Of a DNA stretch of 64,000 nt, positions 43,797 to 52,540 are shown one piece after another; within the stretch, counting starts at the first letter, position 1, and every line of letters begins with the position of its first letter. Location of the stretch: assembly GCF_040706555.1 (NCBI RefSeq), contig NZ_JAPDRH010000002.1, positions 1,054,001-1,118,000 of the forward strand, in the 5' to 3' direction. Source of the stretch: Lentisalinibacter salinarum. Its GTDB lineage: Bacteria > Pseudomonadota > Gammaproteobacteria > Steroidobacterales > Woeseiaceae. Under the pieces are notes generated by a model. It made no database searches. It was given only the letters and a program-made list of their open reading frames with translations, and had not been told where the DNA came from. The position numbers and the translations under genes are program-made.

Positions 43797-44798
43797 TCAT
43801 TCTACCGTGGCGAGGCCGCCGTCGTCCGGGCGGAGTGGCAGCGGTCGGAAACCGGCGCGGTCCGCTGCCGCGCGGAACGACTGCAGTTGCCGTCGGTCGC
43901 CGGCGAGTGCCAGACCCAGGTCGCCGCCGCCCGCGCCACTCGGTTTATACACAACGCCGGCCCCGTCAGCCAGCCGGGCGAGTTCCGCGTGCCCGCCGCC
44001 GCCGATGTCGATGCCGGCCGCCTCGCCGAGGCCGTCGAGGGCGCGGGCCCAGGCGGCGGTGGCGTCGAGGACGGCCTGCGTGTCGCCGGCCTGCCAGGCG
44101 TCGGCCGCTTCCGCCGCACTCCGGACCAGGCGGTCGGCACGTCCGGCGGCCGCCCGCGAGCGGCGCCAGTCACGGTAGCGACGCACCCGCGGCGTGGTTT
44201 CGGACGAACGGCCGGTCCAGACGAACAGCGCCTCCAGCCCGTCGGGCCAGCGCAGCCGCTCCACCGAAGGAGGATCGCCGACGACGAAACGGATCAGCCC
44301 GCCCGCGATGGAAGCGGCGATGTCCAGCCCGCTGCCTTCGCCACCCTGCAGCCGCCGGTGCGCCTCGCAGGCCAGAGAGTCCTCGAACGTCCTGCCGAAG
44401 TGCCCGCACAGCGCCGCGGTCAACGCGACGGTCAGCGCAGCGCTGGAGCCGAGGCCGAGCTTGTCGGCGCCGCTGTAGAACGCTGAGGTATCGAGCCGCA
44501 GGGCGAACGGCCGGTTCGTGGGCAGCGGCCCGTCCTGCGCCAGCGTTTCCATGACCGCGCCGAGCAGGCGGTAGTCTTCGGCCGCGGGGTCCGCCTGCCA
44601 GTCGAGCGTTCCGTCGCCGGCGAGGGTGAATGACGCCGGCGCGATCCCGGGACCGAGCGCCTGCACCCGGCAGGCCGCCGCCGGCTCGACCGTGACGTGC
44701 GCGCGGCGGTCGACGGCCATCACGACGGCGGGCGCGCCGTCCAGCACCGCGTACTCGCCGGTGAGCACCAGCTTGCCCGGGGCGTCGGCGCCGCTCAC
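43797..44798 (-). CDS. phosphomevalonate kinase
   Basis: 333-residue GHMP kinase: APGKLVLTGEYAVLDGAPAVVMAVDRR at the N-terminus (the GEYAVL variant marks phosphomevalonate rather than mevalonate kinase), KLGLGSSAALTVALTAAL as the ATP loop and KPSGAGGGDLGLAL near the C-terminus. Converts phosphomevalonate to diphosphomevalonate. Starts with GTG overlapping the mvaD stop (GTGA). Assignment as PMK is backed by the other three steps being accounted for by neighbours. Confidence 0.9.
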   Translation of the reverse strand: MSGADAPGKLVLTGEYAVLDGAPAVVMAVDRRAHVTVEPAAACRVQALGPGIAPASFTLAGDGTLDWQADPAAEDYRLLGAVMETLAQDGPLPTNRPFALRLDTSAFYSGADKLGLGSSAALTVALTAALCGHFGRTFEDSLACEAHRRLQGGEGSGLDIAASIAGGLIRFVVGDPPSVERLRWPDGLEALFVWTGRSSETTPRVRRYRDWRRSRAAAGRADRLVRSAAEAADAWQAGDTQAVLDATAAWARALDGLGEAAGIDIGGGGHAELARLADGAGVVYKPSGAGGGDLGLALAGDRRQLQSFRAAADRAGFRPLPLRPDDGGLATVE

Positions 44799-45772
44799 CC
44801 GGACTCCGTGATTTCCGGCGCTCCGCCGAGCCCGGCCCGCAGGAGGCCGGTGACGCCGGGCACCGCGGTCAGCACCGTCGCAACCGCTTCGGCTGCCTCC
44901 GGCAGGCACACTGCCTTCACCTGCGGACCCGCATCCACGGTGAAGAACGCGCCGTGGCCGGCCTCGCGCAGTTCGCGCACGGCGTGCAGGCAGGCCAGCG
45001 TGGCGGGCTTCCAGTAGAGGATGCCCGGCCGGGACGAGAGCGTGAGTGCGTGCATCTTCAGGGAGCTGTATTCGGATACCGCGGCGAGGCGCTCGAAGTC
45101 GCGCCCGGCGACCGCGGCAGCGGCCTCGTCGAGATCGTGCTCCTGCGCCGCGACCCACGCGCCGTAATACGGCGAGGTGGTTTCGCTCGCCAGCATCGCC
45201 GCGGTGGAGCCTACCGGCTTCGGCCCCGGATCCGTCACGGCGATCACCACCTCGAGGGGCCAGTCCTTCGCGTCGGCCAGCGGCGTCACCGAGATGTCCG
45301 TCTCGCCGGCACGCGGCCGGTCCAGCCGGACGAAGCCGCCATAAAGCGAGCGGGCGGCGGAGCCGGAGGCGGCGCCCGCGAGCCGTGCCAGAACCGCCGT
45401 GTCGAGGCCGGTGCCGGCGGCGGCATCCGCGGCGGCCACCAGCGCGGCGAAACCGGAGGCGGACGATGCCAGACCGGCGGCCACGGGGAAGTTGCTCTCG
45501 CTCTCCACCCGCGCGAAAGGACGGACGCCAGTGCGCTCCCGGAAGCGGTTCAGGCAGGCGGCCACCCGCTCGCCGGCCGGGCCGCCGTTCTCACCGTCGA
45601 GTACGACGAGGTCGGCGTCCAGTCTGTCGTCGAAGGCCACCCGGGTGCGGGTACGCAGTCGGTCCAGGGTGATCGACAGGGAGCCGACCGCCGGCAGATT
45701 GCGCCGGCTGTCCTGCTTGCCCCAGTATTTCACCAGGGCGATGTTGGGGTGCGCTACGGCGGTGGCCCGCAT
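44795..45772 (-). CDS. mvaD: diphosphomevalonate decarboxylase
   Basis: 325-residue GHMP-fold enzyme, ATP-dependent decarboxylation of mevalonate diphosphate to IPP. Motifs: AHPNIALVKYWGKQD, SESNFPVAAGLASSASGFAAL, SGSAARSLYGGFV and TVDAGPQVK with the catalytic Asp. First gene of the minus-strand mevalonate operon, divergent from ispA across 182 bp. Confidence 0.95.
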   Translation of the reverse strand: MRATAVAHPNIALVKYWGKQDSRRNLPAVGSLSITLDRLRTRTRVAFDDRLDADLVVLDGENGGPAGERVAACLNRFRERTGVRPFARVESESNFPVAAGLASSASGFAALVAAADAAAGTGLDTAVLARLAGAASGSAARSLYGGFVRLDRPRAGETDISVTPLADAKDWPLEVVIAVTDPGPKPVGSTAAMLASETTSPYYGAWVAAQEHDLDEAAAAVAGRDFERLAAVSEYSSLKMHALTLSSRPGILYWKPATLACLHAVRELREAGHGAFFTVDAGPQVKAVCLPEAAEAVATVLTAVPGVTGLLRAGLGGAPEITESG

Positions 45773-45954
45773 GGAGAAAGACCGTCAGGGAATCTGCCGT
45801 GATTATCCCATGGCCGGCCGGCGCCCGACAGCGCGAACCGGCGTGATAAAGGCCCACGGGGCGTCCAGGCATCGGCGCCGGTTTCGGTGTAGGCTTCGGC
45901 CGACGCGAATGCCGGCCCGCGCCGGACCGACGCAATCGGGAGCCACCGAGAACC

Positions 45955-46845
45955 ATGACTTTCGCCGACCGCATGGACAGCTACACGGCACGGGTGGACG
46001 CCGCCATGGATCGTACCCTGCCCGCAGCCGACCGGCTGCCGTTGCGCCTGCACGAAGCCATGCGCTATGCGACGCTGAACGGCGGCAAGCGCATCCGGCC
46101 GCTGCTCGTCTATGCCAGCGGCGAGGTGCTGGGTGTGGACGTCCGCCACCTGGACCCGCCGGCCATGGCCATCGAATTCCTGCACGCGTTCTCGCTGGTC
46201 CACGACGACCTGCCCGCCATGGACGACGACGACCTGCGCCGCGGCAAACCCACGGTGCACCGGCGCTACGACGAGGCCACCGCCATCCTCGCCGCCGACG
46301 CGCTGCAGCCGCTGGCATTCCAGGTGCTGGCCGAGGCGCCGCCGCCGCCGGCCGGCCCGGCGGCGCAGCTGGCCGTGATCGAGCTGTTCACCCGGGCCTG
46401 CGGATCGCTGGGAATGACGGGCGGCCAGGCCATCGACCTCGAGTCCGAGGGCCGGCGACTGGACCGGGACTCGCTCGAGCACATGTTCCGGCTGAAGACC
46501 GGCCGGCTGATCGCCGCTTCCATCCTGACCCCGCCACTGCTGGCGGTCGACACGAGCGACGAGGCACGCCACGCGCTGGCCACTTTCGCCGAGTGCCTGG
46601 GCCTTGCCTTCCAGATCCGCGACGACATCCTGGACGTGGAGGGGGAGACGGAGGTGATCGGCAAGACCGCCGGGGCCGACGCCAGCCACGACAAGGCCAC
46701 CTGGCCCGGCCTGTTCGGCCTCGATGAGGCCAAGCGCCGTTGCGACGAGCTCTACGCGGCGGGCACGGCGGCGCTCGACCACTTCGGCGAGGCGGCCGAG
46801 CCACTGCGCTGGCTGGCCGACTTCATCATCCATCGGGCCAGCTGA
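45955..46845 (+). CDS. ispA: (2E,6E)-farnesyl diphosphate synthase
   Basis: 296-residue trans-prenyltransferase making FPP from IPP and DMAPP. First Asp-rich motif in LVHDDLPAMDDDD, second in FQIRDDILD, plus GGKRIRPLLVY and KTGRLI. Length and motif spacing match IspA. Usually sits between xseB and dxs; here it is divergent from the mevalonate genes instead, matching a switch in IPP source. Followed by dinB after 21 bp. Confidence 0.95.
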   Translation: MTFADRMDSYTARVDAAMDRTLPAADRLPLRLHEAMRYATLNGGKRIRPLLVYASGEVLGVDVRHLDPPAMAIEFLHAFSLVHDDLPAMDDDDLRRGKPTVHRRYDEATAILAADALQPLAFQVLAEAPPPPAGPAAQLAVIELFTRACGSLGMTGGQAIDLESEGRRLDRDSLEHMFRLKTGRLIAASILTPPLLAVDTSDEARHALATFAECLGLAFQIRDDILDVEGETEVIGKTAGADASHDKATWPGLFGLDEAKRRCDELYAAGTAALDHFGEAAEPLRWLADFIIHRAS

Positions 46846-46866
46846 GGACGCGTCGCCGCGCCGGCC

Positions 46867-48054
46867 ATGAACGAATACGAATACGGCGAGCGCCAGCGCT
46901 GGATCCTCCACGTCGACATGGACGCCTTCTATGCCTCCGTGGAACAGCGCGACCGGCCCGAGCTCCGCGGCCTGCCAGTCATCGTCGGCGGCAGCTCGGC
47001 ACGCGGCGTGGTGGCCGCGGCGAGCTACGAGGCACGGCGCTACGGTATCCGCTCCGCCATGCCCACGCGGGAGGCGCTGCGCCGCTGCCCGGAGGCGATC
47101 TGCGTGAAGGGACGCATGGAGCACTACCAGGCGGTATCCCGCCAGATCTTCGGCATCTTCCGCCGCTACACGCCGGTGGTGGAAGGCCTGTCCCTGGACG
47201 AGGCCTTCCTCGACGTCACCGGCAGCCTGAATCTCTTCGGCAGCGCCATGGAGATCGCCCACGCCGTCAAGGACGACATCCGCGCCGAGACCGAACTGTG
47301 CGCGTCGGTCGGCATCGCGCCCAACAAGCTGGTAGCCAAGATCGCCTCGGACCTCGACAAGCCGGATGGACTCGTACTGGTGACGCCCGGGAACCTGCGC
47401 GAGACGCTGGACCCCCTCCCGGTGGAGACCCTGCCGGGCATCGGCCGCCAGACGCTCGCGCGGCTGCACGCCCTCGGCGTGCGCAGCATTGCCGATCTGC
47501 GCACGGCCGCCGCCGAGACCCTGCGACCGGTGTTCGGACGCTATACCGGGCGCGCGCAGGAGCGGGCCGCCGGCATCGACGATCGGCCGGTGGTGGTGCA
47601 CCGCCCGGAGAAGTCCATCAGCGCCGAGCAGACCTTCGACCAGGACCTTGAATCCATCGAGGAGCAGGAGCGCCGGCTGCTGCGGCTCGCCGAACGGACC
47701 GGCGCGCGCCTCCGGGCGAAGCGGCTGGTCGCCGGCACGGTGCAGGTGAAGATCCGTGCCGCGGACTTCACCACCTATACCCGCCAGACCCGGCTGCACC
47801 CCCCGGGCAACGCCACCCGGTCGTTGTTCGAGACGGCGCGGGAGCTCCTCGCGGCGTGGCGGGACGAGTACCCCGGCCGCAGCATACGGCTGCTCGGCGT
47901 GGGCGGAGCGGAACTGACCGCCGCCGAACAGCTCGACCTGTTCGACACCGCCAGCGACGGCGGCGGCAGCGGGCTGGACCAGACCGTGGACCGCATACGC
48001 GAGCGCTTCGGCAGCGCCGCGCTCAGCCGGGCCCGCAGCATGGACCGGGAGTGA
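46867..48054 (+). CDS. dinB: DNA polymerase IV
   Basis: 395-residue Y-family translesion polymerase. Catalytic carboxylates in HVDMDAFYASVE and LSLDEAFLDVTG; helix-hairpin-helix ETLPGIGRQT; little-finger domain after about 240; clamp-binding motif QLDLF near the C-terminus. No LexA box seen upstream; it may be read through from ispA. Confidence 0.96.
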   Translation: MNEYEYGERQRWILHVDMDAFYASVEQRDRPELRGLPVIVGGSSARGVVAAASYEARRYGIRSAMPTREALRRCPEAICVKGRMEHYQAVSRQIFGIFRRYTPVVEGLSLDEAFLDVTGSLNLFGSAMEIAHAVKDDIRAETELCASVGIAPNKLVAKIASDLDKPDGLVLVTPGNLRETLDPLPVETLPGIGRQTLARLHALGVRSIADLRTAAAETLRPVFGRYTGRAQERAAGIDDRPVVVHRPEKSISAEQTFDQDLESIEEQERRLLRLAERTGARLRAKRLVAGTVQVKIRAADFTTYTRQTRLHPPGNATRSLFETARELLAAWRDEYPGRSIRLLGVGGAELTAAEQLDLFDTASDGGGSGLDQTVDRIRERFGSAALSRARSMDRE

Positions 48055-48060
48055 GCGGGA

Positions 48061-48093
48061 TGCGTATCGCCTGCGTATCGCCTGTGTATCGGC
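48061..48093. repeat. three 11-bp direct repeats upstream of gspA
   Basis: TGCGTATCGCC occurs twice in a row (48061-48082), then a variant TGTGTATCGGC (48083-48093). They lie 38-70 bp upstream of a TAGAAT -10-like element and about 100 bp before gspA. One helical turn per unit suggests a protein could bind side by side. Confidence 0.7.
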
Positions 48094-48164
48094 GATGGCA
48101 TCTGCAGCATATAGATGTCGGGGCTTGGGTTAGAATGGCTGGCCGGACCTGATATGGCAGGACC

Positions 48165-49913
48165 ATGTATACGAGCTTCTTCGGACTCACGGAAAAGCCG
48201 TTCACGATAACGCCCGATCCGCGTTATCTGTTCATGAGCGAGCGTCACTCGGAGGCGCTCGCTCATCTGGTCTATGGCGTCACCGAGAGCGACGGCTTCA
48301 TCCAGCTGACCGGCGAGGTGGGCACCGGCAAGACGACGCTGGTGCGCAGCCTCCTGCAGAAGCTGCCGAAGCGCACCGAGGTGGCCGTGGTACTCAACCC
48401 CCAGCTCACCGCCCGGGAGTTCCTGGTGGCCATCTGCCGGGAGCTCGGCATACCGCAGCCGGAAGAGCGTGACAGCCTGCGCGCGCTGGTGGACGCGCTG
48501 AACGAGCACCTGCTGGCCGCCCACGCCGAGGACCGCCGCACCATCCTGGTGGTGGACGAGGCCCAGAACCTGGCGGCGGAGGTACTCGAGCAGGTGCGGC
48601 TGCTCACCAATCTGGAAACCACCCGGCAGAAGCTGCTGCAGATCATCCTGATCGGCCAGCCGGAACTGCGCGAGCTGCTGGCCCGCAACGATCTGCGCCA
48701 GCTCGCCCAGCGCATCACCGCCCGCTATCACCTGGAACCGCTGGACCGGAACGAGACCGTCCGCTATATCGAGCACCGCCTGAAGGTGGCCGGCGCCGTC
48801 ACCGACCTGTTCACGCCCGCGGCCAAGCGGGAGGTGTACCGGCTCTCCGGCGGGGTGCCGCGGCTGGTGAACGTCATCTGCGACCGCTCGCTGCTCGGCG
48901 CCTACAGCCGCGAGCGCCGGCAGGTGGACAAGACCCTGGTCCGGCGCGCTGCGGCGGAGATCTCGGGCCAGCGGGAGAACCCGTTCTGGCAGCGGTGGCT
49001 GCTGCCGCTCGCGGGCACTGCCGCACTCGCCACCCTGGCTTTCAGCGCCTGGTATTATCTGGCGCCGACGGATGACCAGCCTCCGGCCCGTCCGGTGGTC
49101 CGCATGATCGGACCGCCCGGTGCCGCCGCCGGACCCGCGGGCGCCGCCCCGTCGCCGATCGCCGCGGCGGAGGCCTCGTCACAGCCGCGCCCGGCGACGG
49201 CATCGCAGCCGTCGCCGGACGAGGGAACGCCCGCCGGCGAATCCGGCCCGGCTGTCGGCGCGGAGGCCGGGGTGGACAACGAGCCCGACCCTTCGCTGGC
49301 AGCTATCCTGCGCGACAATCCCGAAGCGACGGACAGCGTCCGCGCCTTCGCGACCCTGTTCGACATCTGGACGGCCGGCTACGACCCGGAGGCCGGCGCC
49401 GCCTGCGACCAGGCCGGGCGACAGGGCCTGCAGTGCCTGTTCCAGCGCGGCACGTGGAACACGCTGCGCCAGTTCGACCGCCCGGCCATACTCACCCTCA
49501 CCGACGAGGACGCGGCCGATCACCGGGTGGTGCTGGCGTCGCTGAACGACGAGACCGGTGTGATCCTGCTCGGCGGACAGCGCTACGAATTGCCGTTGTC
49601 CGAGATCGGCGACTACTGGTACGGCGATTTCGTGCTGCTGTGGCGGCCGCCCTTCGGCGACGTCGTGGCTTATCAGTACGGCATGCGCGGCGACGGCGTG
49701 CGCTGGCTGCGGCGCAGCCTGAGCGAGATCCAGGGGCGGCCGTTCGGCGACGAGGATTCCGACTACTTCGACCGCGATCTCGAGCAGCGCCTGCGCGAAT
49801 ATCAGCGCAGCCAGCGCCTGCAGGTGGACGGCATTGCCGGCCAGCAGACCCAGATCCTGATCAACTCCGACCTCGGCTTGGCACAGACGCCGCGCCTCAC
49901 GGTCAGCGGATGA
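48165..49913 (+). CDS. gspA: type II secretion assembly ATPase GspA/ExeA
   Basis: 582 residues: N-terminal MYTSFFGLTEKPFTITPDPRY, AAA+ ATPase with Walker A GEVGTGKTTL and Walker B ILVVDEAQNL (about 40-270), TM helix (about 280-300), Pro/Ala linker and a periplasmic part ending in a peptidoglycan-binding domain (LEQRLREYQRSQRLQVDGI). Works with GspB to place the secretin through the cell wall. A TAGAAT is 29 bp upstream. gspB follows after 16 bp. Confidence 0.93.
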   Translation: MYTSFFGLTEKPFTITPDPRYLFMSERHSEALAHLVYGVTESDGFIQLTGEVGTGKTTLVRSLLQKLPKRTEVAVVLNPQLTAREFLVAICRELGIPQPEERDSLRALVDALNEHLLAAHAEDRRTILVVDEAQNLAAEVLEQVRLLTNLETTRQKLLQIILIGQPELRELLARNDLRQLAQRITARYHLEPLDRNETVRYIEHRLKVAGAVTDLFTPAAKREVYRLSGGVPRLVNVICDRSLLGAYSRERRQVDKTLVRRAAAEISGQRENPFWQRWLLPLAGTAALATLAFSAWYYLAPTDDQPPARPVVRMIGPPGAAAGPAGAAPSPIAAAEASSQPRPATASQPSPDEGTPAGESGPAVGAEAGVDNEPDPSLAAILRDNPEATDSVRAFATLFDIWTAGYDPEAGAACDQAGRQGLQCLFQRGTWNTLRQFDRPAILTLTDEDAADHRVVLASLNDETGVILLGGQRYELPLSEIGDYWYGDFVLLWRPPFGDVVAYQYGMRGDGVRWLRRSLSEIQGRPFGDEDSDYFDRDLEQRLREYQRSQRLQVDGIAGQQTQILINSDLGLAQTPRLTVSG

Positions 49914-49929
49914 CGCAGGGGCGGATGCC

Positions 49930-50694
49930 ATGTCCTTCATACTCGACGCACTGAAGAAATCGGAGAACGAGCGCCAGGGCCAGCGCGGACTCGGCGTGGC
50001 CGACGTGCCGGTGGCGCGCGAGGCGCCCGGCGCACCCGCCTGGATCTGGTGGCTGCTGGGGCTCCTCGCCGTGAACGTGATCGTCCTGCTCGCGGTGCTG
50101 CTGCGGCCGGGGGCGGAGCCGACCGCCGACGCGGCCACGGACACGCCGGCTGCAGGGCCCGCGGAGACCCGGCCGGCAACCGTGCCCGAGAGAGTGGCGC
50201 CAGAACTCGCCGCCCTGGTCGACCGGACGCGGACCGAGAGACTGAACGCCACGCCACCGGAAACGGGGTATGGAACCACCGACGAGGCGCCGCAGCGGGC
50301 CGCGGCGTCGACCGACAATCCATCGGCCACTGATCCTCCCGCCGTTGACCGATCCGCCCGCGCCGAACCGGCATCGCCCGACCGGGACGTCGCCCTGCAG
50401 CCGCCAGCGGCCGCAGCGACCTCACGCGCCGGAGCCGGCGCGGGCGGCGAGGCAGAGGCGCTGGCCCTGCCCACCCTGGACGAACTCAGGGTGCGGGGCG
50501 ATACCGGCCTGCCCGACCTGCATCTGGATATCCACGTCTGGAGCGAGCAGCCGCGGGGTCGCTTCGTCTACGTCAACACGACGAAGTACCGGGAGGGCGA
50601 CGACCTCACCGAAGGGCCGCGGGTGGCCTCCATCGTCCGGAACGGGGTCGTGCTGGAGCACAACGGCCGCCGCTTCCTGCTCCCCCGCGACTAG
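49930..50694 (+). CDS. gspB: type II secretion protein GspB/ExeB
   Basis: 254 residues: MSFILDALKKSENERQ, the standard GspB N-terminus, a TM helix (WIWWLLGLLAVNVIVLLAVLL), an Ala/Pro-rich periplasmic linker and the C-terminal GspB domain (LPDLHLDIHVWSEQPRGRFVYV, REGDDLTEG, GVVLEHNGRRFLL). Forms a complex with GspA. The rest of the T2SS is not in the window. Confidence 0.93.
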   Translation: MSFILDALKKSENERQGQRGLGVADVPVAREAPGAPAWIWWLLGLLAVNVIVLLAVLLRPGAEPTADAATDTPAAGPAETRPATVPERVAPELAALVDRTRTERLNATPPETGYGTTDEAPQRAAASTDNPSATDPPAVDRSARAEPASPDRDVALQPPAAAATSRAGAGAGGEAEALALPTLDELRVRGDTGLPDLHLDIHVWSEQPRGRFVYVNTTKYREGDDLTEGPRVASIVRNGVVLEHNGRRFLLPRD

Positions 50695-50704
50695 GGAGGA
50701 CGGC

Positions 50705-52540
50705 GTGAACGGAGCGGGCGACGCGGCGGCGGTGGAGTATCTGGACGGCAGGCACCTGAGCCTCGCGCTCAGCGCTGGTGTGCACCGGGTGCTGGAGAAT
50801 CAGGACCTGCTGAACCGCATCAACGTGTTCCCGGTGGCGGACGGCGACACCGGCACCAACCTCGCGCTCACGCTATCGGCCGTGCGCGGCGCTCTGCAGG
50901 GTGCCGAGCAGCTGCCGGCCAACCGGGTACTCATCCGCGTGGCCGACGCCATGCTGGACGGCGCCCGGGGCAACTCCGGGGCGATACTCGCGCAGTTCTT
51001 CCAGGGCGTGAGCGACGCGGCCGTCGAGGTGCCCCGCATCACGCCGGAAGCCTTCGCCCGGGCGGTGACGGTGGGCTCCGAGTACGCCAGGGACGCCCTC
51101 TCCGAACCCCGGGAGGGCACCATCCTGTCCGTCGTCGCCGCGTTCGCGTCGAGACTGCGCGAGCAGCTCGGTCACATGCCGAAGATCGATTTCCCGAGCC
51201 TGCTCGGCAGCGGCCTGGAAGCCGCGCGCAAGGCGCTGGCCGAGACCACCCACCAGCTGGAGGCGCTGCGCAAGGCCGGCGTCGTCGACGCGGGCGCCCA
51301 GGGTTTCGTGGAGATGGTGGCGGGCATGCTGGACTACGTCCGCGACGGCAAGATCGTGGACCTGGACGAGGCGGATTTCATCTCCAGCGTCGACGAGTTC
51401 AGCGCCACCGCCGGGGAAGACAGCGATCTCGACTATCGCTACTGCACCGAGTGCATGGTGACCGGCGAGGAGATCGACCGGCGCAAGCTGAGGGAGCAGC
51501 TGTCGGCGCTGGGCGCGAGCCTGGTGTTGGCCGGCACCCGCCGCAAGGCCAAGATCCACATCCACGTGAACGAGCCGGAGGAGGTATTCCGCGTCGCCGC
51601 CGGCTACGGCGCAGTCTCCGCCGAGAAGGCCGACGACATGCACCGCCAGCAGCACGCCACACACGGCGCGGGCGTGAAGGTGGCAGTGATCACCGACAGC
51701 GCGGCCGACATCCCCGAGGAGGAGATGGAACGCCTCGACATCCACGTGGTGCCCATGCGGATCAGCTTTGGCAACCAGGGTTACCTGGACAAGGTGAGCA
51801 TCACGCCGGACGAGTTCTTCGAGGAGCTGAAGACGAACCCGGTGCACCCCACCACGTCCCAGCCGGCGCCGGGCGACTTCCGCCGGCAGTACCAGTTCCT
51901 CGCCAGCCATTTCCCCGACGTGGTCTCGGTGAGCCTGACGGGCAAGGTGAGCGGCACCCTGGAGGCGGCACGCTCCGCCGCCGAGCGAGTGCGCGCCGAC
52001 GGCCGCATCCACGTCGTCGACAGCCTGAACGTCTCGCTCGGCCAGGGCCTGGTCGCCATCCATGCGGCCGAGTGCGCGCGGGCCGGCCTGGACGCCGCGG
52101 CGGTGGTGGCCGAGACCGAGTGGGCCGTCGCCCATACCTGGAGCTTCGGGCTGGTGCAGGACCTGCGTTACGCCGTGCGCGGCGGCCGCGTGCCCCGTTC
52201 GCGCAAGATCGTCGCCGAGTGGCTGAACCTCAACCCGGTGCTGCGAACGACTCCCGACGGCCAGGTGACCTCGGGCGGCGTGATCTTCGGCCGCGCGAAC
52301 CGGCTGCCGAAGTTCGTCCGCTACGTCGCCAGACGCGTGGCACCCGGCCGGCGATACCGCCTGGCCGTGGCCCACGCCCAGTGCGGCGAGGAGGCCGAGG
52401 AGCTGCGCCGCCGGCTGGAGGCCCGGCTCGACCGGGTGGAGCAGTCCTGGGTCACGGAGCTCGGCACCGCCATCGGCGTGCATGGCGGGCCCGGCACGCT
52501 GGTGGCCTCGCTGCAGGAACTGCGGGAGCCGGGCAGTTGA
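50705..52540 (+). CDS. DAK2-DegV fusion (FakA-FakB-like fatty acid kinase)
   Basis: 611 residues, GTG start with GGGAGGA upstream. Residues 1-190 are a DAK2 kinase domain with NVFPVADGDTGTNLALTLSA and the ARGNSGAILAQ loop; about 200-320 the FakA middle/C-terminal domain (CTECMVTGEEID, HIHVNEPEEV); about 325-611 a DegV lipid-binding domain (VITDSAADIPEEEME, HPTTSQPAPGDF, SLTGKVSGTLEAA). In Firmicutes FakA and FakB are separate and phosphorylate exogenous fatty acids. One chain holding both would pair kinase and acyl donor. Stop overlaps the next gene's TTG. Confidence 0.9.
   Translation: MNGAGDAAAVEYLDGRHLSLALSAGVHRVLENQDLLNRINVFPVADGDTGTNLALTLSAVRGALQGAEQLPANRVLIRVADAMLDGARGNSGAILAQFFQGVSDAAVEVPRITPEAFARAVTVGSEYARDALSEPREGTILSVVAAFASRLREQLGHMPKIDFPSLLGSGLEAARKALAETTHQLEALRKAGVVDAGAQGFVEMVAGMLDYVRDGKIVDLDEADFISSVDEFSATAGEDSDLDYRYCTECMVTGEEIDRRKLREQLSALGASLVLAGTRRKAKIHIHVNEPEEVFRVAAGYGAVSAEKADDMHRQQHATHGAGVKVAVITDSAADIPEEEMERLDIHVVPMRISFGNQGYLDKVSITPDEFFEELKTNPVHPTTSQPAPGDFRRQYQFLASHFPDVVSVSLTGKVSGTLEAARSAAERVRADGRIHVVDSLNVSLGQGLVAIHAAECARAGLDAAAVVAETEWAVAHTWSFGLVQDLRYAVRGGRVPRSRKIVAEWLNLNPVLRTTPDGQVTSGGVIFGRANRLPKFVRYVARRVAPGRRYRLAVAHAQCGEEAEELRRRLEARLDRVEQSWVTELGTAIGVHGGPGTLVASLQELREPGS

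Noticed and set aside
46846..46866. LexA box before dinB
   Set aside because: No CTG-N10-CAG in the 21-bp gap.
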